Below are positions 23,101 through 34,900 of a DNA stretch of 64,000 bases, piece by piece. Both the position numbers and the translations under genes were made by a program. The notes below the pieces were generated by a model. It was given only the letters and a program-made list of their open reading frames with translations. It did no database searches and was not told the origin of the DNA. The stretch's first letter is position 1; every line of letters starts with the position of its first letter. Origin of the DNA: Urophycis tenuis. Its lineage: Eukaryota; Chordata; Actinopteri; Gadiformes; Phycidae. The stretch is taken from contig JAXIVH010000017.1 of NCBI GenBank assembly GCA_036785325.1, positions 5,347,421 through 5,411,420 on the forward strand, in the 5' to 3' direction.

Positions 23101-24012
23101 AGATGGTGCTCTCAGTCGATACCTGCAGTGAGTGCTGACTGATCATTCAGTCTGGCTGTCTGTCTGTCTGGCTGGCTGGCTGGCTGGCTGCCTGTCTGCA
23201 CGCACAGGTTTTGTCCAAATATTTAAATCGGATCGCTCATGTGACATTCCGGTGTCTGTGTTCCCGTCTGCTCCCTGGATGGTCACGTGCTGCCTAATGA
23301 GCTGAGTTCTGTTTGATACTACATCATAATGGCCTGGCAGGCTTCTCTATTGACCTCCCCTTGTTTGACAAGCTGGAACTCTTCTCTCTACCGGGGGCCA
23401 TTCTAGGATTTGACCTTTAGCGAGGGCTCAGCCCCAAATAAGATTTACATTTAGCGCAATGGGTAGGCTGGCCATTAGGGAAAGGGGTGCATCCACGACA
23501 TTTATGATTCGTTAGGGTAATCTTGTAATTTCCCAGCTTGGGATCAATAAAGTATTTCTATTCTATTCTATTCTATGTCATAAACGTCCATGTCCTTATA
23601 TATATTATTGGTTGGTCCTCCGACTGCTTCCAGGCAGTGTTTTCATTCCCCCCGCCGTCCCACCAGACATTTACCGGGGGGGTGGACTGAGATTAAATGC
23701 AACCTAAGATCTCCCTTGCTTTTTTTTGGACACAGGAACAGACTTTGGACGTAGGACCCAGAAGGCCTCCTTATCTTCTCCACCCTCCTGCAGCTCCAGA
23801 CAGAAGATAAAAGGACGGCCCGTTTGTGGGTCGGCGCACGGGGAGTCCCACGGCCTCGCTGTGGAACATCTTGACTGTGTCAGCCGTCGCAGAGTTGTAA
23901 ACAGGAACTGCCTGGACCTTGGCAAGGACAGCGCGTCACTCAGGAATCTCTCAGGTGAGGCGCCTGGAAAGCTCTAAGATGGAATCCTTTTTGTTTAAAT
24001 AAGTTTCGAGCA

Positions 24013-24043
<31 letters not shown>

Positions 24044-24986
24044 ACGCCTGAATGTGTTGGTTAATTTGTTGTGTATTCGACTGTGTGACTTTAACAGTTA
24101 TTGTGCACAGCTTATTACACATGCATGTATTTGTGTATTTTCTTTCTTTTGTTCATGTTCAGTGTGTCCACATGCATGTCAGCACACAATAACCATCCAA
24201 AGATGACCATTGTGTCTAGGGGGTGGCAGTTAAAAAACCCAAACACAAATCATCTTGCACATGCACTCATGTCTGTGCCCACAGGCTTCCATCGAGAGAA
24301 CCTGACGTGGAGCTCCAGCAGCCTCCACACGGGCGTCTCCAATAGGCCCCACCACGGCTCTGCCTCCTCCTCCTCCTCCTCCTCCCTCTGCTCCTCACGC
24401 TGGGCCCACGGCCCTCACGGGAGGCTCGGTCTCGCCCGCGATGCCATGGGCCTTCAGAGGACGGTGGCGGAGGTCAAAGTGTTGACCTACGGCGTTTCCC
24501 GGGTCCTGCGCGAAGCCCTGGATCGGAGAGGTCCCCGCGGCTTGCGGGTGAGAGTGAGTGCTGCTGGCCGGGTTTCTTACTCTTCAACGTCATCTCCTGC
24601 CAACCAATGCCAATACATCGTGTCAGTATTTGTGTTTGACAAAGGCCGACATTATGAGAGAACAGAGGGCCTTCATGGTCGAGATAAATCACGTTATCGG
24701 TCAGCAAAACACACCGTGCTGTCTTTGTGTGTTTTGTTTATTTATCACGGAGAATAGACTTGTTTGTAATGGTTCATGTAGACGTCTGAGGAATGTCAAA
24801 GGTTCTTGGCCCGGCATGTACCAACCTACCCTATGTTTACAGGACCCTTACACAGAAAACCTGAGGCTGAGCAGAACAATCAAGACGTTGAAAGAGGAGC
24901 AGTCATGCAATAAGAGGATGCTGTTTGAGGCTCTTGAGAGACTTCAGAGGGTCAACAATCGCAAACTTGAACGTCTCTGTCATTAA
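20135..24986 (+). CDS. Compact centrosomin CM1-motif protein (CDK5RAP2/myomegalin-like)
   Basis: About 808 aa in 13 exons with consistent phases: 20135-20230, 20330-20446, 20724-20800, 20889-20946, 21046-21180, 21312-21497, 21592-21675, 21772-21915, 22009-22832, 23048-23127, 23736-23954, 24285-24547, 24843-24986. Two adjacent ATGs open exon 1. Exons 1-3 encode the CM1 signature (SDLKRENFNLKLRVFF, then KNVDLQMEVETL), which in CDK5RAP2, myomegalin and fly centrosomin binds and activates the gamma-tubulin ring complex at centrosomes or Golgi. The Phe-Asn-Leu core is intact. Exons 4-6 are charged and predicted coiled coil; exon 9 is a long, low-complexity, charged exon with one coiled-coil block; exons 10-13 include a serine run and a final helical Leu/Arg-rich tail. 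Myomegalin and CDK5RAP2 are more than twice as long, and I see no clear CM2 motif. It may be a short paralogue or a diverged orthologue. The 5' end is least certain. Confidence 0.7.
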
Positions 24987-25213
24987 CTAATAAAAGAAAC
25001 CCTGCTTATAGACATTGTCAAACAAACACCAGTAAATATGTCGTTGTAACCCACTTGGTACATAATACATGACAGCGACCCTGATGAAGATTGGTGCTTC
25101 GCGCGTCCCGTAGCCAGCTGAGTGCTACACAGACTGCTGCTGCCGCTAGCTGTCTGTAAAACCTAATCAAACCTGACCGTTTAGCAACACAAACACGCAA
25201 GATCGCCGGGGAC
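24987..25213 (+). promoter_or_regulatory. Very short intergenic space: CM1-gene poly(A) signal and trappc13 promoter/5' UTR
   Basis: AATAAA at 24989-24994 lies three bases after the CM1 stop codon, so its 3' UTR must be tiny. The trappc13 start codon is 227 bp away. Promoter elements of trappc13 must therefore lie here or inside the last CM1 exon or intron. Confidence 0.6.
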
Positions 25214-28200
25214 ATGGAGGTCAATCAAGCAAAACAGGAGCATCTGCTTGCATTAAAAGGTGGTTTATCACGGGATTCAACACGCATTCTACTTGCTACT
25301 GCTGTGCTATGTTGTTAGCTGCTATGTGTACAAGCTAAACACACTTCGTTCCAACCAGACTATTGCCGTCGTCTATTGTGTTGACATTAATAACATTGAT
25401 AGATAACACTGCTGACATTCTCCGATACACCATGCTTTATAATAAGATACATGACTTATACTTTTGACTGTTGTTCACACTGGATGATGCATCTAGTGTT
25501 AGCTCAATGCTAACGTTAAGATGACGAGCTGCACAGCTACAAGCTTTACCCTCAAAATATGGACAAGACGGAGGTGGAGTTCACTTGTAATCCTGTTTTT
25601 AAACCAGCCAAATGCTAATATATTTATCATAACACAGTCGACTTGCGTAGAGCAACTGTGTGCAGTGAAGCAGCCCATAACAACAAAGGTTACAGTGAGA
25701 AGTCTACGATGATCTCGTAGATTTTTCACGTCAGGAAATGTCTTGAATCACTCTCTGCCTCAGGATGAGGTCACGCTGTGGTGATTGAGAATATGCCGCT
25801 CTGATGACAGCCCTTATTATGAATGTTAGGAATTATGAATGTTAGGAACTGGCTGTCGGTGGCGACACCGATGGGGATCCGTGGGAGCAATGACCGCTTA
25901 GCGCCACAGGAGTCGCCAGAGAAAACCCATTCCAATTCGTAGGCTTTTGAATCACACTCAAAACACGCACGGACACACACGCGCGTGGGCGTGCGTGTAT
26001 GTGAGTAGACATACAACCACACTCACACTAGTGCGTGGCAAATAGCCTTACCACCTGGTAAGATTCATATGCCATCTAATGTTTCCACCAGCTATGAAAG
26101 CGACATGTCCCCCGGATGTAGAAGACATTAAAGGAAGGTTGTTTGAATTCAAGCCAATGCGATGGTGACAGAACTGTCATCGATGAGAACACATAATCCG
26201 GGCAATATCTTTTTAATGACCCGCATGTTTGTTTGTGGTTGTTCTTTACTTTCCACAGTGATGCGGCTGACAAAGCCAACTCTCTTCACAAACATGCCAG
26301 TGACCTGTGAAGATCGAGATCTTCCCGGTGAGTAAAATCCACGCTGGCATGAATCCCAGTCACCCATCCATGTTACATGCAGTATTTGGTACCTATTAGT
26401 TAAATTGAAGTGTTATGAAAAATATGTTCCTGAAAAACCACGTCCCAGCTTTAATATGATGAGGTCTGATCAATTCTTATGTTTACAAGAGTGAGTGGAA
26501 ATCTTGTGCTGTTGACTTGACCCTATCGATTAGCAGACCCAGCACATATTTTGTGATCCGTGATGGTGTCTCATCAGTGGTGATCAATCATTTCTTTTAT
26601 TTAGCACAGCCCGCTATGCTCTGCCCCATTCCCTACGCGCTCGCTGAAGCCATTCTCTGGCCCCCGTCCACCGCATCTCGGATCCACCCCGAGAGATCCA
26701 CCGAGTGAAACGCTGCCAAAGTCAGGGAGTGTTGGTGTTTCCTCCCTGCCGTCTGACCCCAGCCACACGCAAGCAATGTGATCAGTGTTGCTTACGGAGC
26801 CATAACTCACCCCAGACACTTCTGGGTAAGGGGGGGGGGGGCTATTAATACCACAGGGGAGAGGGAGAGATCCAAGAAAGGCCCCCCCTGACACTGGAAA
26901 ACAAACAGGACTTTAATAATGATGACTTTTGTGGCGAGAGAGGCTAACCGCGCCGACCTCTGTCACACTGGGCTCTTTGATCCCCTGAAGTACAACGGGG
27001 TCAGAACATTGCGGAGCGAATGCATCCGCGAGGCCGCAGTTCGTCGAGAGGACGAGTCCGTTTGCTTGTCGTTGCTGAACACGGCGGCCGGGTCGGGTCG
27101 GGCGGGCCCTGTGACAGACCCGGGGCGTGCCGTCCAGGCCCGGGCTCGGGTCCCGGGTCCCGGGCCACAGCTGCTGGAATCTCTTGAAGCGAAACCGGCA
27201 CACTGGGTCAGCACCATTCTGCTGGCACCGCCTGCTGCCACCCGATCGTCTGGCCGCGGCCAGCTTTCAGCCGCAATGCCCCGCGCCAGCGTTTCTCGGT
27301 GGGTGGGGGGGGGGGGACACCGGGCCGCAGGAATAGTTGTGTTTGATTGTTGACAGTTCAAACTGGCGCTGCGCCCTGGTTTGGGATGGGCGCCAAACAT
27401 TCAGGGAGCCGTCGGACCACAGAGTTTGCGTTTCGGATCAGAACCGGATTGCACCAAACGCTGATTTTTTAAACGGACTCCCACTCTACAGTATATCCAC
27501 AGTATTGCGAATTTGGCAACCAGAGTTCTGTGCATATTGGGTCTTGTTTATGTAGGTCTCACTGAGCCCCTGAGGCCGAGAGGTCCGGTACTGCGGGGGC
27601 CCGGGCCTACATACGTGTTGAGAGGGCTGGCAGCAGTGGCTTTGGAAACACCACGTCTAGGAGCGCGATGTCGTTATAGCTGCAGTTTTATACCGCCATC
27701 GCGTCGACATTTCGCTTCGGTTTAGCGACCGTCGGTTACGGTTTTACAGCTGCAGTGACAGTTTGAGTTGTCGTTCCGCGCTACGAGGGTCATTGGCAGA
27801 GTTTTGTTGCGTGTATCGAATCCTTCTGAGCTGCTTGGATGCGGTGGGCATCACCCAGAGTTTATCACCCAGGGGCCGATTCCAGTTCTAATCCATTACC
27901 TTGGTGTAGGTCATGTGAGAAGCTCTGGCATTGACACTGAATGCATACAGGGAAATGTTGACTGAATTCACTGGGCGAGTCGCTTGGGATAGCGTAAATC
28001 ATCACGAGTTGGTAGAAAGAGTTTGTCGAAATAATAGGTTTTTCGGGGCTTTTTAAGAGTACGTTTCCATATTCCACTATAGGGGGTTGCGCTGCAGTAA
28101 TGTGAGAGGGCAAATGTGATGAATGGGTTCAGAATTAGACTCGCGTGTTCCCTATACCAGTCTGCCACGTTTCAACGAGCTTCATGCTGAGAGATTTACT

Positions 28201-31200
28201 GCGATTTTAAACTCTGCGCCGTCATCTTGCAAACAGCTGGAGGCTGCAAGAGAACCTCTTCACGCCATCGGTTTCGTGCGCTCTCCGCGGCTATTTCCGT
28301 CTGGAGCGCGCCCTGGAAGTGTCTGGTGCTGGCGGCACCGCGGCCCACCCCGGCCACCGGTCGGTGGGGGAGACCGGGGGGCAGTGTCACCGGGACAAAT
28401 GATGGGTACACACCACTGAGGAGTCTAGGGGGGCTTCAGGGGGACAAGAACGAGGGGGAGAGGGGGGATTGTGTGTGCAGACATCTCCAATTTGTGAACT
28501 GTTTTCATATTTTCTCATCTGTGGTATTCAGAATCAGAATCAAGTTTATTGCCAAGTAGGTTTGCACTTACAAGGAATTCGACTTGGTGTAATTGGTGCA
28601 GAATAAACATTAAGTCAAAAAAAAAATATATATAAAAAAATATAGGGGGATAAAAGCAAAACAAGTATTACAATATGAGCAATATAACTATAAATATATA
28701 TACAGTGTCTTACAAGAACAAAGGAGCAGTAGTGCAAGCTGAGGTGAAAGTATGGCAGTATGGCAGTATTATTCACACTGTATTTACAGAATATTATAAA
28801 TAGTATAAATGTGCAGATGTACAGTAGGTTGAAGTGATCCTGAATAAAGAACATGCATTACACATATATTCATGCTTTTATTGTGACTGTAGTTAATTTA
28901 TGGTTCATGAATAGCATGCATAATTAATGGGGAGACACCAACGTTGTGAAACAATCGACGAGTGTCTGTCTGTAACAGCTGAACCTATTCTTCCGTGCTG
29001 CGGGGTGAATGACTCCCAGCGCCTTTCTGCTCATCACATGTCATGCCGAGACCACGGGTCTTCTTCTTTCACAGGTGATTTGTTTGGGCAGCTCATGAAA
29101 TCGGACCCGTCCACCATCAAAGGGGCTGAAGCGTTGATGCTGGGAGAGATGCTGACACTACCGCAGAACTTTGGGTAATCAACGTCGCCAAGGGAGCGAC
29201 GCCTCTCTCAGCCGGTGCAACCTGATTCCGCCGCTAAATCAAGTGTTCACCGCGTAAACATCCATGTTTGTAGTTCCGCCGACTGGGAGACGTCGGTGTT
29301 CTCGGAAGGCCGATAACCACGTTGTTTGGGGCAGCCGCGGCCTACTGGTTAGGGCTTCGGACTTGTAACCGGAGGGTTGCCGGTTCGAACCCCGACCAGT
29401 ACGAACGGCTGAAGTGCCCTTGAGCAAGGCACCTAACCCCTCACTGCTCCCCGAGCGCCGCTGTTGGCAGCTCACTGCCTCGGGATTAGTGTGTCCTTCA
29501 CCTCACTGTGTGCTTCACCATCACTGTGTGCTGAATGTATTTCCACTAATTCACGATTGGGTTAAATGCAGAGACCAAATTTCCCTCACGGGATCAAAAG
29601 AGTAATTCTTCTTCTTCTTAAGTTGTTTTTTTCCCTCCTGACGTGTTTTGCAGAAACATCTTCCTGGGCGAGACCTTCTCGTGTTACATCAGCGTGCACA
29701 ACGACAGCACCAAGGTGGTGAAGGACATCCTGGTGAAGGTACGGTATACCGCGGGGAGGCCCGGCCTCCTCAAAGCCCCGCGCAACCTACTCGGCGCTGC
29801 GTCTGCGGCTGGGCAAGATAACCCCTCGTCATCCATCTTCCTAGGGGCAGCCGCGGCCTACTGGTTAGGGCTTCGGACTTGTAACCGGAGGGTTGCCGGT
29901 TTGAACCCCGACCAGTACGAACGGCTGAAGTGCCTATGAGCAAGGCACCTAACCCCCCTCACTGCTCCCCGAGCGCCGCTGTTGGCAGCTCACTGCCTCG
30001 GGATTAGTGTGCCTCACCATCACTGTGTGCTGAGTGTATTTCCACTAATTCACGATTGGGTTAAATGCAGAGACCAAATTTCCCTCACGGGATCAAAAGA
30101 GTAATTCTTCTTCTTCTTCTTCCTCTTCCTCTTCCTCTGGGTGGCCTCCTGCAGGCCGATCTCCAGACCAGCTCCCAGAGACTCAGCCTGTCGGCCTCCA
30201 ACTCCGCGGTGACAGAGCTCAAACCAGAGTGCTGCATCGACGACGTCATCCACCACGAGGTCAAGGAGATCGGCACCCACATGTAAGCTCCGACCTGGGG
30301 GGTGTTTTATACGTTTAATTACGATGTCGACAACGTTTTTATCTCGTCCTTCCTGGACAGGTAGCAGCTGTAGCTGTTTTAGACCTCTCACCGTAGCCCA
30401 TTTGTCTCGTCTGCGGCCCCTGCTGCCCCTGTCGGCTCTCTCTGCTCCCAGCCAGCCCTGCTCCGGTGTTCCTTGGTGTTCTCCGTTGTCGGGGGCGCTT
30501 ATTTAGTTTTGTATTTATTTATGTGTCTGGTTACCCTCGACCGCTGCTTTTTTACGCGGCCCTGGGTGCCCCCGAAACGCAGCGCCGAATAAACGGGAGG
30601 GTTAGTGGTGTGTCAGCAGTACTAAGGTGTTATTAATGGTGTTGTGTGAACCTGTAACCTTCAGTTTTCTGGACCCCCCCCCCTCTGTCTTCTCGCCCCC
30701 AGCCTGGTGTGCGCGGTCAGCTACACCACCCAGTTCGGGGAGAAGTTCTACTTCAGGAAGTTTTTCAAATTCCAGGTGAACGTCCGACGCCATTGTCCGT
30801 GTTCTGTTTTCACTTTTGACCTGAAGGTGGTCTCGCTAAAACTCACAGGGGGGTGGGGGGTGGGGGGGGGGGACGGGGGGGGAGGGGGCTGCTGTGGTCC
30901 AAGGTTCCGGAATGTCGCGGGTCCCTAACAGAGGGTCCAAAAGCAATTAACACGCGGGTGATCCTTCAACCCTTCTTTCTGAGTCCACCTGCAACACGCG
31001 ATCTCCCCCGCCCCCCACCCACCCAACCCCCTCCTTCAAACAATCGTACCCGTGCAGCCCTAGAGTTCAGGGGCTCACAAAGCGGTGCTCAATTCACCGC
31101 GGCAGACCTCCGCGACTCTCGGACCCCCCCCCCCCCCCACGCGCATACGGTCGGTCTCTCTCTCTCTCTCTCTCTCTCCATGGAGGGCGAGGCGAGCGAG

Positions 31201-31865
31201 AGGAGCCCCGCATTCAGCCTGCACTCTATCTTCCACCAGGTGCTGAAGCCGCTGGACGTGAAGACCAAGTTCTACAACGCCGAGGTAAGTGCCCCGCGGG
31301 CCCCGCGCCAGACAGACAGCCCCGCGCTTGTCTTGTTAACGGGGGGGGGGGCCGTATAATACGACGCCGCGGATGGGAGAAGCCCCCCCCCCCCCCCCCC
31401 CCGCGTGTGCGTGCGCCCCCCCCCCGAGAATAGAATGCCAACACGTTCCTGTTGTTGTTGTTCCCACCAAAGGGCAGGATGGAAAGGCGCAGGGGGTTAT
31501 GGTGGCGGTATAAATACTCTGCTGCTGCGTATCGTGTTGCAGCGGCCCAGCGCCAGCAGTTCCGTTGGCTTTTTTTTTTTTTTTGTTTGTTTCTGTTTGC
31601 GTAGACGGTCTCTCTGAGCCCCCCACCCCCCCCGTCTTTGAAAACCGTTTCATCTCCTGAAGGAAGATGCCAAGCACTGTTGCGCTCGCGGGTGGCTAAT
31701 GTTACGACCTCAGTCGCCTGTGTGTGTGTGTGTTGTTTAACACGCACACACACACACAGCGGGCTGACCGCAGAAACCTCTCTGGCGATGCATCTGAGAT
31801 GAAGGGTTTTGTTTGTATCATGTAGATCTCGCAGTCTTTTAATTGTTCAGCTCATGTTCATTTGG

Positions 31866-31902
<37 letters not shown>

Positions 31903-34900
31903 TAGAATGCAAATATGTGTTGTCATTTTCATTGGCATGTAACTTCATTCATTTCTATGTCTTGTTGTTGTTGTTTTTTTCCATTAGAGTGACCTCAGTT
32001 CTGTGGTAATTGATTTCTGTTTTCATCACTAAACATTTGCTTTTTTTCCTAATCCTTTTTGCTGATATCGCTGTGATGTTTGGCATTTATCTCTGTGGCC
32101 AATAAGATGGAGCAAACTGCTCAACAATGGAAAGCAAGGTATTATTAGTATTCAATTCAATTTTATACATATTGTGCCAATTCATAACAGAAGTTATCTC
32201 AAGACACTTTACATAGAGAACAGGTCTAGACCAAATCTCTTGTTAACCATGAAGAAATGTAATATATAAATATTTATGACATTTCTATTTAAATGTTTAG
32301 CTTTTAACTGTAGTGGACGTGCACTGGAGTAGATTTTCGACCAGTCTGATTCAGTCTGAGTCAGTCTGAGTCGTGATTGATTTTCCATTGTTGTGCCATT
32401 GCTCCCTCTTGAAACGTGACTGCTTCGTGGCTAACTCTGCCCACACAGGGCCGTGGTTTATGGGGCTGGAGGCTGGGGATGAATGTGATTGATCGATCAA
32501 TAATCGAGTGGAGGTGGGGGGGTGGGGGGGACTGGGTATCAGTGAATGATCTTCCATTTCCAATGAGAAACAATTTAGAGTGGGTTTTTTTTTGGTCAAT
32601 GAATATCTTAAGATTAACGAATGAGGTTGTAATCATTTCAATTACAAGACGTTTGCACCAGTTAAATCCAAAGCAACGTTTGATTTAACATGGAGAGATT
32701 CAAATTGCGTTGGGAGCCTTTTGGTGGGGCTGGTTTTGCTGGGCCGGACTGGGTCTTGTCTTGTCATTAACCGAGTGACAGGTGTTCCTCCTCACAGTGT
32801 GACTGGCATGAACTAATCTCTGCTTTACTCTCTCTCAACCACTCCCTTGTATGCATACTGTATACTAGAGGTTGCACTGCAGTGTTGACGCGTCAGTTCT
32901 GCGCGGCTTCGCGGGCTGTCTGATGATGTAGAGGAACCCTGCAGTCTGGGGCCGAAGACGAGTGCTTCTGAGCCCAGACATCGGGCTCAGGACGCCTCAG
33001 CCTCTGTGTGTGTGATGGATGATATAGTTTCACATGCATTTTACCCGAGCATCGCTCTCGGCGTCAAACCCGAGCGAGTGGAGATCTAAGATGTGATACC
33101 GTGCGGGTGATTCAATTGGGTAGGTGTGTGATGTGATGTTCACACTCAACGCGATCCACCAGCGAGATGTCAAACCTCACGCTGGAGAGCGGCTTGTTGG
33201 AGCTCAGTGATCAGGGTCACTCATGCACGATAACTGCATTATTTCTGATTCAGTTATGATTCAGTTATTTTCAGAGGCATGCGCCACACGATAAGAGATA
33301 GTCATGCCTGTATTAAAAACGTATATATCAAGACTTGTGCATTAAAGGCGATGAAACGGCTCTGGGCGACTTGCTGACCGGTGCAATTATCTGAGGTGCA
33401 ACCCCTACTGTATACCCTGCCGGTCTGCCATGGACTAACCACACCGTGAAGAGCGTACTAATCACACCGTTCTGCACCGCGCACCCCCTCCAACTGCCTT
33501 TCAGCCAACAGCGCAACACTTCGCCTCATCCCTAAAGCCACTCATGACACTCGCTCTCCCTCACCTGGTAACTCCACGTCACATTTCTCACACACACACA
33601 CATGCGCGCCCCTCCCAACTTGAACCGAGAGCACGTCTGGAAGGCAGCGCGTCCCTCAGCCCTGTGGCTAGTCAAGGCAGTTCACGACGCGTAGGAGGCC
33701 ATTTTGAAGTGAATGAATCTCCCTCTCGGTCCCACCGCCGCCGCGGTCCACACCCCCCCCACCCCCTCCAGACGGATGAGGTGTTCCTGGAGGCGCAGAT
33801 CCAGAACATCACCACCTCGCCCATGTTCATGGAGAAGGTGTCCCTGGAGCCGTCCATCATGTACGGCGTGACGGAGCTCAACACCGTGGAGAGCGGAGAA
33901 CAAGGGTAAGGGGACCTGCCGGTGCTCTGTGTCCGTCCGTCCGTCCGTCGATTGTGGGAAGTCTGGCTGATCGACCCACGAAGAAGTCTTGAATTTCGTC
34001 AGTGTTGGCATGCTTCATTTGCAACGACTGCTGTAGTGGGAAATATTGTAAATTCCCTCGCGGGATCAAAAAAGAGTAATTCTTCTTCTAAATTGTCAAT
34101 GTTGGCTTTGCTTGTATTTGTTTCTCTCTGGTTCATGGGGCTGCTCTGCCCAGTTGGTTTTGTTTAACTTTGTCTGAAACGGAGAGGAGGAAAAGGGGAA
34201 AAATACAGCCGTGCTACTTTGAGCTTTGCTCTGTTAAAAATAATTCAGCATTTATTTTTGTTGGGGTCGCGCTACAAAAACGGAACATAAATTCGCGCTC
34301 CGAGTGCTCCGGGCGTCAGTCACGCCTCACTTCCTGTCCTTACTCAACACTCGGCTGGTTTCTCTCCTGGCTTCCTTTCCCCCCCCCTGGGCGTGTCGTG
34401 CGCAGAGAGTCCACCTTCGGCAAGATGTCCTACCTGCAGCCCATGGACACGCGGCAGTACCTGTACTGCCTGAAGCCCAAGCCCGAGTACGCCGAGAAGG
34501 CCGGCGTCATCAAGGGCGTGACGGTGATCGGCAAGCTGGACATCGTGTGGAAGACCAACCTGGGGGAGCGGGGCCGGCTGCAGACCAGCCAGCTGCAGCG
34601 CATGGTAGGCAGGGGACCCCGAGACCGCCTGGGACCCCCCCCCCCCCCCCCCCCGGCACTCCTGGAGCAGGGTTCCGATATCCATACTAACCGTACTTAG
34701 TGTACTTAGTTTCAGTACGTAGGGTGTTCCGATTACAATCGCGGCGAAAAGATGTGTACTCGAAGCACCCGGATGTTGCCCTCAAAATGGTTAGTATGCT
34801 GAGTGTGCAACGGTGTGTACACTTTCTGTACTCTATGGCAGCCATCTTAGCTATGTAGCGGAAGAAGTGGAGCCAGGCTGAGCCGCACTCAGTTTGAAAC

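Noticed and set aside
26913..27400. Several overlapping 90-145-aa frames in trappc13 intron 2
   Set aside because: GC-rich sequence open on both strands with no domain or splice support.
31226..31753. 175-aa minus-strand frame overlapping trappc13 exon 7
   Set aside because: Shadow frame through G/C homopolymers and antisense of a real exon.
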